Source: JBPRGH01 sp051418055 | GTDB taxonomy: Bacteria > Bacteroidota > Bacteroidia > Cytophagales > Cyclobacteriaceae | Direction of reading: 5' to 3' | DNA: 64,000 nucleotides | NCBI GenBank assembly: GCA_051418055.1 | Contig: JBPRGH010000010.1 | Location: 237,229 to 301,228, forward strand | Notes under the pieces: model-generated | Told to the model about the DNA's origin: nothing | What the model saw: only the letters and a program-made list of their open reading frames with translations | Database searches by the model: none | Translations under genes and position numbers: made by a program | Shown: positions 8,324-17,700 of the stretch, piece by piece | Layout of the letters: each line of letters starts with the position of its first letter | How positions within the stretch are numbered: position 1 is the first letter of the stretch

Positions 8324-10936
8324 TTGAACAGAAGTAGATTTAGAGAGTCAGAGAATGTGATAGATCAGGATGTGCTGCATAATCTTTTTGATAGAAATCA
8401 GGATGCGGTAATAATCACTGATTTAGATTTGACTATTTTATATTCTAATCAATCTGCATCTAAATCATTTTCAAAAACACAAAAACTAAAGCCCGGAAAA
8501 AATCTTATTCTTCAGTTTGCCGAACTGAGCAGTAAGATAGATAATCTAACTCATCTAAAGAATGGGCTTTCAACAAAATTTTCCGTTTTTATTGAATCAA
8601 ACCCGTATAAGTTTTCGGCCTCTCTGATGGCCTTAAGTGAGAGGGACTATTTTATATTTATAATCACAAAGGAAAAAAATAAGGCTAAAAAATCTGTTGA
8701 AAGTATTTTTAAGCCTCTGGTACAGCAGTCGCCTATTGCTACGGCAATATTTACCCCTCAGGGAAAGCCAATTTATATTAATAGGGCTTATGGAGAGCTA
8801 TTTTCAATCACCAGCGATTTTAATGATTTTGTGCTTGAAAATTATAATCTGTTCAATGATGAGCAGATTGTTGATTCAGGACTTTTACCTTTTATAGAAA
8901 AAAGTATTAGTGGAGAGACTGTAGAAATACCTACTATTCTTTATAATCCGGCAAAATCATCAGTTCTTAGCAAGGCAGGCATAGACCAGGAAAAATTTGT
9001 AAAGGGAAGTATTTTTCCGGTCAAGAATGATCACCAGGAGGTAAATGAAATTGTTATAGTTTTAAATGATGTAACCTTTCAAAAGCAGGCCGAACAAATT
9101 TTAACAGAAGCACATCTTAAATTTCAGATGTTAAACCTGAACCTACCGGGAGCAATATATGAATATGAAAAAAGCCCTGATGGTAAAAAAGGTAAATTCA
9201 TTTACATGAGCCAGGGTTGCCAGGATATTTTTGGCATCGAACCTGAGTTGGTAATGAGAGATGAAGATACTATTAATGGTTTACTACATCCAGATGATAT
9301 ATCCTCTTACAGGCAGACGCTTGCGGAATCGGAAAAATATAGCACACACTGGCAATGGGAAGGAAGAATTGTGGTTCGGGGAATGGTCAAATGGATAGAG
9401 GCCAAATCAAGTCTCCGGATCCAGCCCGATGGCAGGCATATCAGCTATGGTGTTTTACTTGACGTAACGGAAAAGAAAAATGCCGAGAAGCAATATCAGG
9501 AAAGTGAGGAACGCCTTCGGCTCGCCCTTCAAAGTGCACAGATAAATCTTTGGGAATGGTCGGATAAATCGGGTAAAGTTTTCCTTAATGTTAATTGGGC
9601 CGAGAAATATGGATTTAGTAATGAAGAAGCGGCAAAATTTGATGATTGGAAAAAATTAGTTCACCCAGACGACCTTAGTGGTGTCGAAGAAAGGTTCTCA
9701 GAGCTTTTAAAAGGCGAATCAAAACATTTTGAGGCGGAATACAGGGTGCTTTGTAAAAATGGTGATTGGTCCTGGATACTTGATAAAGGAAGAGTGGTGG
9801 AGGTTTATGACAACGGCAGCTGTAAAAAAGTTGTAGGGACACAGGTTGACATAAATGATCGCAAAATATCCGAGGCTATAATTCGGAAGAACGAACAGTT
9901 ATTTACACAGCTGTTTGAAAATGCACCCGTGGGAATTGTACTACTTGATGAAAAGCACCGTGTGGTACAGATGAATAAGGGATTTGAGGACCTATTCGGA
10001 TATTCCAGAAAAGAAATCATCGGAAATGCCTTAAATAAATTAATCGTTCCTAAAGAGCTTGTTAATGAAGCGCATGAAATAAATGTACTTACCGGAGCTG
10101 GAAAAGTGGGTAAGCTTGAATCAGCAAGAAGGAATAAAGATGGGGAGCTGATACCTGTTATTATTTATGGGGTGCCGGTAATGCTTAACAAGAAAACGAT
10201 TGGTATTTATGGAATATATGTTGATATCAGTGATCGAAAGAAAGCAGAGCACGAGCTACAGATAAGAAATGATGAGCTGGATAATTTTGTATATAAGGTA
10301 TCCCATGACCTCAGGGCTCCCTTATCATCAATTTTAGGATTGGTTAATCTTGCTCATCTTGAAAATAATTATGATGACCCCAGAGAATATATTAATTTAA
10401 TAGGGCAGCGTGTAAGACAATTGGATTCGTTTATAAGTGATGTGCTCAGCCATTCAAAAAACCTGAAGCTTGAAGTATCAGTTGCTGAGATAGATTTCCA
10501 TCAGATCATCTGTAGATGTTTTAAAGACCTGAGTTATTTGCCAGGGGCTGAAGGTATTAAGCATCAAATTGAAATTTCGGGCAAAACTTTTTATAGTGAT
10601 CCATGGCGTGTTAATGAAATATTCAGGAATCTTATTTCCAATGCAATAAAGTATATGAATAAAGAGGAGAAAGATCCATTTATTTCAATTAGCATAAAAA
10701 CGAATAGCCGCTCATCAAAGATTGTTTTTAGTGATAATGGAATGGGCATTGATAAGAGCATGCAGACCAGGATCTTTGATATGTTTTATCGTGCTACTAC
10801 TTCATCTGAAGGTTCCGGAATTGGATTGTATATTGTAAAAAATGCTATCGAAAAACTCGGGGGTAGCATATCTGTTTTGAGTGAACCTCTAAAAGGGACT
10901 ACCTTTGAGCTCGAAATCCCAAATATAAAGCCGTAA
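8324..10936 (+). CDS. Cytosolic multi-PAS sensor histidine kinase
   Basis: An 870-residue protein with no membrane segment. About five PAS units are stacked before the kinase core: near residues 15-110, 125-255, 265-385 (ending VTEKKNAEKQ), 390-510 (ending INDRKISEA) and 520-640 (ending ISDRKKAEH). The core has phosphoacceptor His661 in SHDLRAPLSS, the N box NLISNAIKYM, and the G boxes DNGMGIDK and GSGIGLYIVK. No response regulator is adjacent, so the partner is unknown. The start is TTG at 8324; GTG at 8357 is the alternative. Downstream, a GNAT-like gene begins 12 bp after the stop. Confidence 0.92.
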   Translation: MNRSRFRESENVIDQDVLHNLFDRNQDAVIITDLDLTILYSNQSASKSFSKTQKLKPGKNLILQFAELSSKIDNLTHLKNGLSTKFSVFIESNPYKFSASLMALSERDYFIFIITKEKNKAKKSVESIFKPLVQQSPIATAIFTPQGKPIYINRAYGELFSITSDFNDFVLENYNLFNDEQIVDSGLLPFIEKSISGETVEIPTILYNPAKSSVLSKAGIDQEKFVKGSIFPVKNDHQEVNEIVIVLNDVTFQKQAEQILTEAHLKFQMLNLNLPGAIYEYEKSPDGKKGKFIYMSQGCQDIFGIEPELVMRDEDTINGLLHPDDISSYRQTLAESEKYSTHWQWEGRIVVRGMVKWIEAKSSLRIQPDGRHISYGVLLDVTEKKNAEKQYQESEERLRLALQSAQINLWEWSDKSGKVFLNVNWAEKYGFSNEEAAKFDDWKKLVHPDDLSGVEERFSELLKGESKHFEAEYRVLCKNGDWSWILDKGRVVEVYDNGSCKKVVGTQVDINDRKISEAIIRKNEQLFTQLFENAPVGIVLLDEKHRVVQMNKGFEDLFGYSRKEIIGNALNKLIVPKELVNEAHEINVLTGAGKVGKLESARRNKDGELIPVIIYGVPVMLNKKTIGIYGIYVDISDRKKAEHELQIRNDELDNFVYKVSHDLRAPLSSILGLVNLAHLENNYDDPREYINLIGQRVRQLDSFISDVLSHSKNLKLEVSVAEIDFHQIICRCFKDLSYLPGAEGIKHQIEISGKTFYSDPWRVNEIFRNLISNAIKYMNKEEKDPFISISIKTNSRSSKIVFSDNGMGIDKSMQTRIFDMFYRATTSSEGSGIGLYIVKNAIEKLGGSISVLSEPLKGTTFELEIPNIKP

Positions 10937-10948
10937 GCATAGTTAAGT

Positions 10949-12118
10949 ATGGAAACTATAGAAGTAAACTCACCGAAGCTGGTGAAGGAATTTATTCAGC
11001 TGCCGGTAAGATTATATAAAGACGAGCCAAACTGGATCCGGCCGTTAGACAAAGACATTGAAAATATTTTTGATCCAAAAAAAAATAAATTTTTCAGGCA
11101 TGGAGAATGTATTCGGTGGGTACTTAAAAATGAGGAAGGGCAGACAATAGGCAGAGTCGCTGCATTTATCAATAAAAAAACATTAACAAAAGATAATGAT
11201 CAGCCTACCGGGGGCATGGGCTTTTTTGAATGTATAAATGATCAAATAGCAGCTTTTTTGTTATTCGATCAATGTAAAAAATGGCTTCAGGATCGAGATG
11301 TGGAGGCTATGGATGGCCCGATTAATTTTGGTGAACGTGATAAATGGTGGGGTTTATTAGTCGATGGTTTTAACCTTGAGCCAAATTACTGCTGTAACTA
11401 TAATTTCCCATTCTATCGGGAATTTTTTGAGGCCTATGGATTTAAGGATTATTTTAAGCAATTTACCTATGGAAGGAAAGTTAAAGATCCTTTCCATCCG
11501 AAGATCTATGAAAAGGCACAAAAGATAATGGGTGACCCCGATTATCATTTTGAGCCAATGAAACTCTCACAGCTCAAAAAATATACGGAAGATTTCAGGG
11601 CAGTTTATAATAAAGCCTGGGCAAAGCATAGTGGTGTTTCAGAGATATCCTCTCTGCAGGCTAAAAATTTGATGAAACAGATAAAGCCTATCATTGATCC
11701 TAAAATTATCTACTATGGATATTATAAAAATGAACCTGTATCTTTTTATCTAAACCTCCCGGAAGTGAATCAAATATTCAAGCATGTCAATGGGAAGCTG
11801 GATCTTATTGGTAAACTTAAATTCCTTTATCACAAATGGGCTAAAACTTATGACAAAATGTTTGGAGTTGTATTCGGAGTAGTTCCTGAGCATCAGGGAA
11901 AAGGGGTTGAGGGTGCCATGGTAGTTGCGACGGCTGAGATGGTCCAGAAAAAATATACAAGATATGATACTGTTGAAATGAATTGGATCGGAGATTTTAA
12001 CCCAAAGATGATCAGAGTTGTTGAACAGGTTGGGGCGGATATCGTAAAGACGCATATTACTTATCGAAAACTTTTTGACGAAAGTAAGCCCTTCAAACGA
12101 GCGCCACTTCAGGGATAA
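10949..12118 (+). CDS. GNAT-like N-acetyltransferase family protein
   Basis: A 389-residue cytosolic protein. The C-terminal half contains VPEHQGKGVEGAM, which matches the acetyl-CoA loop (Q/R-x-x-G-x-G/A) of GNAT enzymes. The N-terminal part (LYKDEPNWIRPLDKD) is typical of a large Bacteroidota family annotated only as GNAT-like. Substrate unknown. It lies 12 bp behind the histidine kinase and 14 bp before a VTT membrane protein, so the three probably share a transcript. Confidence 0.75.
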   Translation: METIEVNSPKLVKEFIQLPVRLYKDEPNWIRPLDKDIENIFDPKKNKFFRHGECIRWVLKNEEGQTIGRVAAFINKKTLTKDNDQPTGGMGFFECINDQIAAFLLFDQCKKWLQDRDVEAMDGPINFGERDKWWGLLVDGFNLEPNYCCNYNFPFYREFFEAYGFKDYFKQFTYGRKVKDPFHPKIYEKAQKIMGDPDYHFEPMKLSQLKKYTEDFRAVYNKAWAKHSGVSEISSLQAKNLMKQIKPIIDPKIIYYGYYKNEPVSFYLNLPEVNQIFKHVNGKLDLIGKLKFLYHKWAKTYDKMFGVVFGVVPEHQGKGVEGAMVVATAEMVQKKYTRYDTVEMNWIGDFNPKMIRVVEQVGADIVKTHITYRKLFDESKPFKRAPLQG

Positions 12119-12132
12119 TTTTTAAAACATCA

Positions 12133-12699
12133 ATGGTTGGTAAATTGAAGTTTAAATTTTTCATAAAAAATTTGGCCAAGGGTATCCTTACACTTGCCCT
12201 TCTAATGATTGGAATTATTTTATTAAATAAAAATTTAGAAGGTGGAGGATTTGAATGGGCGGCAGCGTTGCACCCTCTGTTGGTATATTTTGTATTTCTT
12301 GTTTCCGAGGTTGTTTTCGGCATCATTCCACCTGAATTCTTTATGGTATGGTCTGTCGACAGTGGCCTTTATGATGTTTATGCCCTTGACATATTATTTC
12401 TCAGCATCATATCTTTTGGGGCGGGTATAGTAGGTTATTATATTGGATCTCTCATGGTCTACAGCTCCTGGTACCCCAAATTTAAAGAGAGGTTTTTATT
12501 AAAATATGAAAATCAACTTATGCAGTATGGAGGTTTCCTGATTTTTGTAGGGGCATTAACCCCTCTTCCATTTTCAGCCATCTGCATGCTGGTAGGGGCC
12601 TATGGGTATCCTTTTAAAAAGTTTTTATTTTTTGCCTCTTTCCGGTTTGTTCGCTATGCTTTGTATGCCTTTGTTATATGGGAAGCTTTAAAAGTTTAA
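12133..12699 (+). CDS. VTT/DedA-like inner-membrane protein
   Basis: A 188-residue protein with about four to five hydrophobic segments. The signature of the VTT (SNARE-associated, DedA) fold is seen in FVGALTPLPFSAICMLVGA followed by a final membrane helix. Some members flip phospholipids across membranes; function here is not shown. The N-terminus is short and basic. It sits in the middle of a plus-strand run before ferrochelatase, which has its own promoter-like element overlapping the gap. Confidence 0.75.
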   Translation: MVGKLKFKFFIKNLAKGILTLALLMIGIILLNKNLEGGGFEWAAALHPLLVYFVFLVSEVVFGIIPPEFFMVWSVDSGLYDVYALDILFLSIISFGAGIVGYYIGSLMVYSSWYPKFKERFLLKYENQLMQYGGFLIFVGALTPLPFSAICMLVGAYGYPFKKFLFFASFRFVRYALYAFVIWEALKV

Positions 12700-12709
12700 A
12701 CATTAAAGT

Positions 12710-12717
12710 TATCTTTG
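12710..12717 (+). promoter_or_regulatory. TAnnTTTG -7 element of ferrochelatase
   Basis: TATCTTTG matches the Bacteroidota -7 consensus exactly and ends 7 nt before the ATG. No clear -33 TTG was found at the usual distance. If used, the mRNA would be nearly leaderless. Confidence 0.45.
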
Positions 12718-12724
12718 CTAACTT

Positions 12725-13741
12725 ATGAAAAAGGGAAAAACAGCAGTATTATTAGTGAATCTTGGTTCTCCGGATAGCCCAAAGGTTGGAGATGTAAGAC
12801 GGTATTTAACTCAATTTTTAAATGACCCCCGTGTAATTGATGTTCCTGCTATTTGGCGGAAGATCCTGGTAAACCTGATCATTGTTCCGTTCCGTTCTCC
12901 AAAATCAGCTAAAATTTACCAGGAGCTTTGGACGGATGAAGGATCTCCCCTAATTACAATAAGTAAAGATCTGCAGCAGGAAGTTCAAAGATCATTGCCG
13001 GATGATTATGAAGTTTTCCTGGCAATGAGATATCAGAACCCTTCTCTTGAAAGTGTACTAAAGGAAATTAAAAAAGGATACTTTCAAAAGTTACTTGTTA
13101 TACCACTTTTCCCACAGTATGCCTCTGCCACATCCGGGTCTGTTATTGAAGAAGTAATGCGAATAGTTGGAAAATGGTGGGTAATCCCTGAATTAAGGTT
13201 TATAAGTCAGTTTTATGATCGTGAAGATTTTCTGAAGGCCTGGATAGAAAGAGGAAAAGAGCATAATATTGAAGAGTATGAGCATGTGCTGTTTTCTTAT
13301 CACGGTCTGCCGACCCGCCAGGTAGACAAAGTATATGAAGAAGGTCTTTGTGAGGATAGAGATTGTGAAGAAGAGATCATCAGGGAAAATTACTATTGCT
13401 ACAAAGCCACCTGCTATGATACTACAAGAAAGATCGCCAAAGCGTTAAATATTCCGGAAGATAAATATACTGTTGCTTTTCAGTCGAGGCTTGATAAAAA
13501 CTGGCTGGAGCCTTTTTCAGATAAAGTAGTAATTGAAAAAGCTAAACAAGGTATAAAGAGTTTACTCGTTTTCTCACCTGCCTTTGTGGCAGATTGCCTT
13601 GAAACCACAATTGAAATTGGTGTGGAATATGAGGAACTATTCCATGAAAATGGAGGAGAAAAATTAACACTGGTGGAATCACTAAATACACATCCTCAAT
13701 GGGTTAAATCCCTTGCCGGGATGATAAAAGAGGTTATTTAA
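12725..13741 (+). CDS. hemH: Ferrochelatase
   Basis: A 338-residue enzyme that inserts Fe2+ into protoporphyrin IX, the last step of heme synthesis. It starts with the family's VLLVNLGSPD, has the catalytic His193 in SYHGLP, FQSRLDKNWLEP in the active-site region, and Glu293 in CLETTIEIG. Four cysteines at 209, 214, 225 and 230 (C-x4-C-x10-C-x4-C) lie in one loop; several bacterial ferrochelatases carry a [2Fe-2S] cluster, and this could be a metal site (inference). No other heme gene is nearby. Confidence 0.96.
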   Translation: MKKGKTAVLLVNLGSPDSPKVGDVRRYLTQFLNDPRVIDVPAIWRKILVNLIIVPFRSPKSAKIYQELWTDEGSPLITISKDLQQEVQRSLPDDYEVFLAMRYQNPSLESVLKEIKKGYFQKLLVIPLFPQYASATSGSVIEEVMRIVGKWWVIPELRFISQFYDREDFLKAWIERGKEHNIEEYEHVLFSYHGLPTRQVDKVYEEGLCEDRDCEEEIIRENYYCYKATCYDTTRKIAKALNIPEDKYTVAFQSRLDKNWLEPFSDKVVIEKAKQGIKSLLVFSPAFVADCLETTIEIGVEYEELFHENGGEKLTLVESLNTHPQWVKSLAGMIKEVI

Positions 13742-13841
13742 TCTTTTAGCGAAAAAATAATAAAAACATAAAATAGCTTTCTTACACGTGTTTTAATTTT
13801 AATTAGTGCCCTATTACATCCATAATTTTATGATTGCAGCC

Positions 13842-13878
13842 ATTTCTCCCAATAAAAAAAATTAATATTGGGAGAAAT
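13842..13878. terminator. 13-bp perfect inverted repeat, probable terminator
   Basis: ATTTCTCCCAATA and its exact complement flank an A-rich 11-nt loop. It lies 100 bp after the ferrochelatase stop and 75 bp before the next gene. The following bases are T-rich (TTCTTCCTTTTCC) but not a pure T tract. It could end the upstream transcript or structure the leader of the next operon. Confidence 0.55.
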
Positions 13879-13952
13879 TCTTCCTTTTCCTTACCTTGTA
13901 AGTCCGTTTACTTTTTTTAATCTTGCAGTATAAACTTATCTAATTATTGTTT

Positions 13953-14711
13953 ATGAGGATCTATATAAAATATTTTCTGCTTCTTCTTCTATCCGCAGTC
14001 TTTTTAAATGCTAATAGTCAGACACTTACAAATATAAGAGCAGAAGCAAAAGGAGAAGTGGTTATTATTAACTATGACCTTATAGCTCCACAGTCAGATC
14101 AAAAATTTGATGTAAAGCTATATGCTTCCCACAATAATTACTCCAGCCCTTTGAAATTTGTTTCCGGTGATGTGGGAGAAAATGTTCAGCCGGGTACAAA
14201 CAAACGAATTCAATGGGATGCAAAAGCTGAGCTTCAGAAATTTGACGGGAATATTACATTTGAAGTACGGGCCACTACAGCCATGCCCGCCGTTTCCTTT
14301 ACAAATCCAACAAAAGGAACAAAATTTAAGCGTGGCAAAACTTATCCCATCGTTTGGGAGGGTGGATCTGCTAGTAAGGAATATGAACTTGAGCTTTATA
14401 GAAATGGAGTTAAACAGCAGACGATAGGTACGGTTGAGGATAATCAAAGATTTACATGGGCTATCCCCATTAAAGTCGATAATGCAAAAAATTATACAAT
14501 AAAACTTGTTGATGGCAATCAGCCGGTGGCAGAAAGCCAGCCATTTACGATAAAAAGGAAAGTGCCTTTGGGGTTAAAAATTATTCCGATAGTGGCAGTA
14601 GGAGTTGGTGCAGGTGTTTACTTCATGTTAAACTCTATTACTACCACCCCTCCTCCAGTTATTGAGGAAGATCCGCTTCCTGAGGCGCCATCTGCTCCAA
14701 CCGGAGGCTGA
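13953..14711 (+). CDS. Exported Kre9/KNH-like domain protein with C-terminal membrane anchor
   Basis: About 252 residues. A signal peptide ends at NANSQ (near residue 23). Residues 24-110 are a beta-rich region. The segment after FTNPTKGTKFKRGKTYPIVW matches the Ser/Thr-rich GPI-anchored (Kre9/KNH) beta-sandwich family, which is found in bacterial surface proteins. A single hydrophobic segment (LKIIPIVAVGVGAGVYFML) follows, then a short Pro-rich tail (PPPVIEEDPLPEAPSAP). ATG at 13953 is chosen over an in-frame TTG at 13947. It stands 45 bp upstream of the giant T9SS protein on the same strand and probably opens its operon. Confidence 0.75.
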   Translation: MRIYIKYFLLLLLSAVFLNANSQTLTNIRAEAKGEVVIINYDLIAPQSDQKFDVKLYASHNNYSSPLKFVSGDVGENVQPGTNKRIQWDAKAELQKFDGNITFEVRATTAMPAVSFTNPTKGTKFKRGKTYPIVWEGGSASKEYELELYRNGVKQQTIGTVEDNQRFTWAIPIKVDNAKNYTIKLVDGNQPVAESQPFTIKRKVPLGLKIIPIVAVGVGAGVYFMLNSITTTPPPVIEEDPLPEAPSAPTGG

Positions 14712-14756
14712 TATAAATTGCTGAAATATTTATGACTTTATTTTGATAAAAAATAT

Positions 14757-17700
14757 ATGAAAAGAATTTTTACCTTAATTGCTGCTTTATCCTGCTTCAT
14801 TGCCCCTGCTTTTAGCCAGACTTTCTCTGAAATTAGTGCCGGAGATATCACATCTGATTTTAATAGCTCCAGAGCATTAGCTGCAGGAGATTACAATAAT
14901 GATGGCTATATCGATATTTGGGTAGGTTATTATGGATCTGCGAATATCCTTTACAGAAATAATGGAAATAATACCTTTACTGCTATTTTTAATGAAGGTG
15001 TAAGCAGTGCCTCCCATGATGTTAAAATGATAGATTTTGACAATGATGGTTGGCTTGATTTATTTACCTTGAATTGGGGCACAGAAAACTCCTTACATAA
15101 AAATAATGGTGATGGTACATTTACAAAATTATCTTCTACGGCTACACCTCAAAGCTTGAATGGTTCTTTTGATGCCACATGGGGAGATTATGATCAGGAT
15201 GGTTATTTAGATCTGTTTGTTTCTAATTTAGGTGATAAAAACCAACTTTTTCGCTATGATGGCTCATCCTTTACAGAAGTTGCATTAGATACTGCTCGGA
15301 AATATAGTATTATGGCAACCTGGGTAGACTGGAATGCTGATAATCATTTGGATTTAGTAGTTATCGATGATAATAAGAGCAATGATATCTATACTAATAA
15401 TGGCGATGGGACATTTACAAAGCAAACAAACCTCACATTATCCAATAGTACCTCAGCTCTGAGATCTGCTTCTTGGGGGCATTATAATAATGATGCGTTA
15501 CCAGATCTATATGCTGCATTAAGTACAATTAATGATGGGTTTATTTACATGAATACTGGTTCTGATTTTAATGTATCAAGTCAAACAATAGGAGGTGGTG
15601 GATTTTCTACCCCGGGTGATATTGATAATGATGGAGATCTGGATATTGTAATGAACAGATCAGGATATAAGCCTACTATGCTGGTAAATGATGGTAATGG
15701 AATATTTACTTCGACTGAATTTGGAGCAATACATGGAGTGCCTGCACAGGGTAGTATACTGGTAGATATTAATAATGATGGCCTCCTCGATGTTATTCAG
15801 GGCGATTATGATCAGGCTTTTCACACTCATGTGTATTTAAATACCACAGTAACTTCAAATAATTTTATTACACTTAATCTGGAGGGTGTATTAGGAAATA
15901 CTTCAGCTTTAGGAGCCGTTGTGACTATTTATACTCCTGATAAAACGATAACCAGATCAATTTATAATAGTACAGGGCAAAAGAGCCAAAACCCATCGCT
16001 TTTGCATGTTGGTTTGGGTACAACAACATCAATTAACGATATACGTATCCAATGGCCTGATGGGACCGCGAAATGGTATAGTGGTTCATTATTCACTCTT
16101 AATCAGATTAACAAAATATCGGGAATTGGCCCTAACCTCAGGGCTTATAAAGATAATTATCTGGAGAATAAGGTTACGCGTGGCCAATCTTATGATTTAT
16201 GGACATATATAAATAATAATGAGAGCTATGCTTCAGGAGCATTTACTGTAAAACATTATATTTCAACGGATAGCATTATTGATGGCGCTGATATAATGCT
16301 TGATTCCGTAAATATGGAGGCGATTGATGCATTTAATGGACGATGGGCCTATATAAATTATACAGTACCTGCTGACCTGGCTCTTGGAAATTATTATCTG
16401 ATTGTTGATGTGGATGCTAATGATGAAGTCACTGAAACGAAGGAAGAAGATAATTTAGTTCATTATGCCATAGAAGTGATAAATTACCAGGTGCCTAACC
16501 TCTCGGCCTCTACATGGCTTAATAGAAATTCCTATAACGCCGGAACTGCCTTCGATATCAATACCTCCCGGATAACTAACTGGGCTGATACAGCTGCCTC
16601 CAATGCAGAGTTGCGGTATTATATATCTATAGATCAGGAGGTAAGTGCAGATGACTCTCTGCTATACAGCAATTTTTTTGATTTTGAGGCAAATTCTTAT
16701 ATAGAGTTAAATCCGGCATTAACAATACCTGCGACAATTCCTGTGGGTTCTTATTATTTAATCACAATAATAGATCCGGATAATATAATAGAGGAAGGCC
16801 TTGAAACAGATAACAAAAGTGCAACCTGGTTTAATGTTACAGCAAATCCAGTAACACCTAGTCAATTATCAGCGACTGCTATTAGTACAACAAGGATAGA
16901 CCTTACATGGAAAGATAACTCTACCGTTGAAACTGAATATCGGGTATATCGTGATGGAATATTGATTGCAACTCTTGCAGCAGATGCACAGTATTATTCT
17001 GATGCCGCAGTGAGCGCAGGTGTTGAATATTCTTATACTGTTGAAGCTTATAATACTTCCGGCACTGCTTCTTCAGGTGCAGTATTAATTACCATTGATG
17101 CTTCAACTGATGCTGAATTACTGGTTAATAATACAACGGTAGCCCCTGTTATTGAAGGAGGTTTCTCTATTGCAAGTGCATGGGGAGATTATAATAACGA
17201 TGGATTTGAAGATCTATATGTTGCTAATTATGCAGAAACCAACTTCCTATACCAGAACAATGGAGATGGAACTTTTACAAAAATTACAGGTGTAGCTCCC
17301 GTTTCGGTGGTAGGGAACTCAGTAAATGCATCATGGGCAGATTTCAATAATGATGGCTGGATTGATCTTATGGTGATTAATTATGGGGAGGCAAATAATC
17401 TTTATAAAAATAACGGAGACGGAACATTTACAGATATTGCTACTGCTGCCGGAGTTGCCGCCAGTGGTGATCATGGTGTCACATGGGGTGATTATGATAA
17501 AGATGGATTAATTGATTTATTTATTGCCAGTACATCTGGTGTTAATAATAATCTTTATCGTAACAATGGTGATGAAACTTTTACTTCAGTAGCTATATCC
17601 GGAATGACAGATAGCGGTGGCAATTCAATCAATGCTATTTGGTTCCATGCAAATTATGATGAATGGCTGGATTTGTTTGTAGTAAATGAAAATGAAGCCA

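Noticed and set aside
13742..13952. tRNA or small RNA gene after hemH
   Set aside because: No cloverleaf or conserved RNA motifs; only a 13-bp hairpin is seen.
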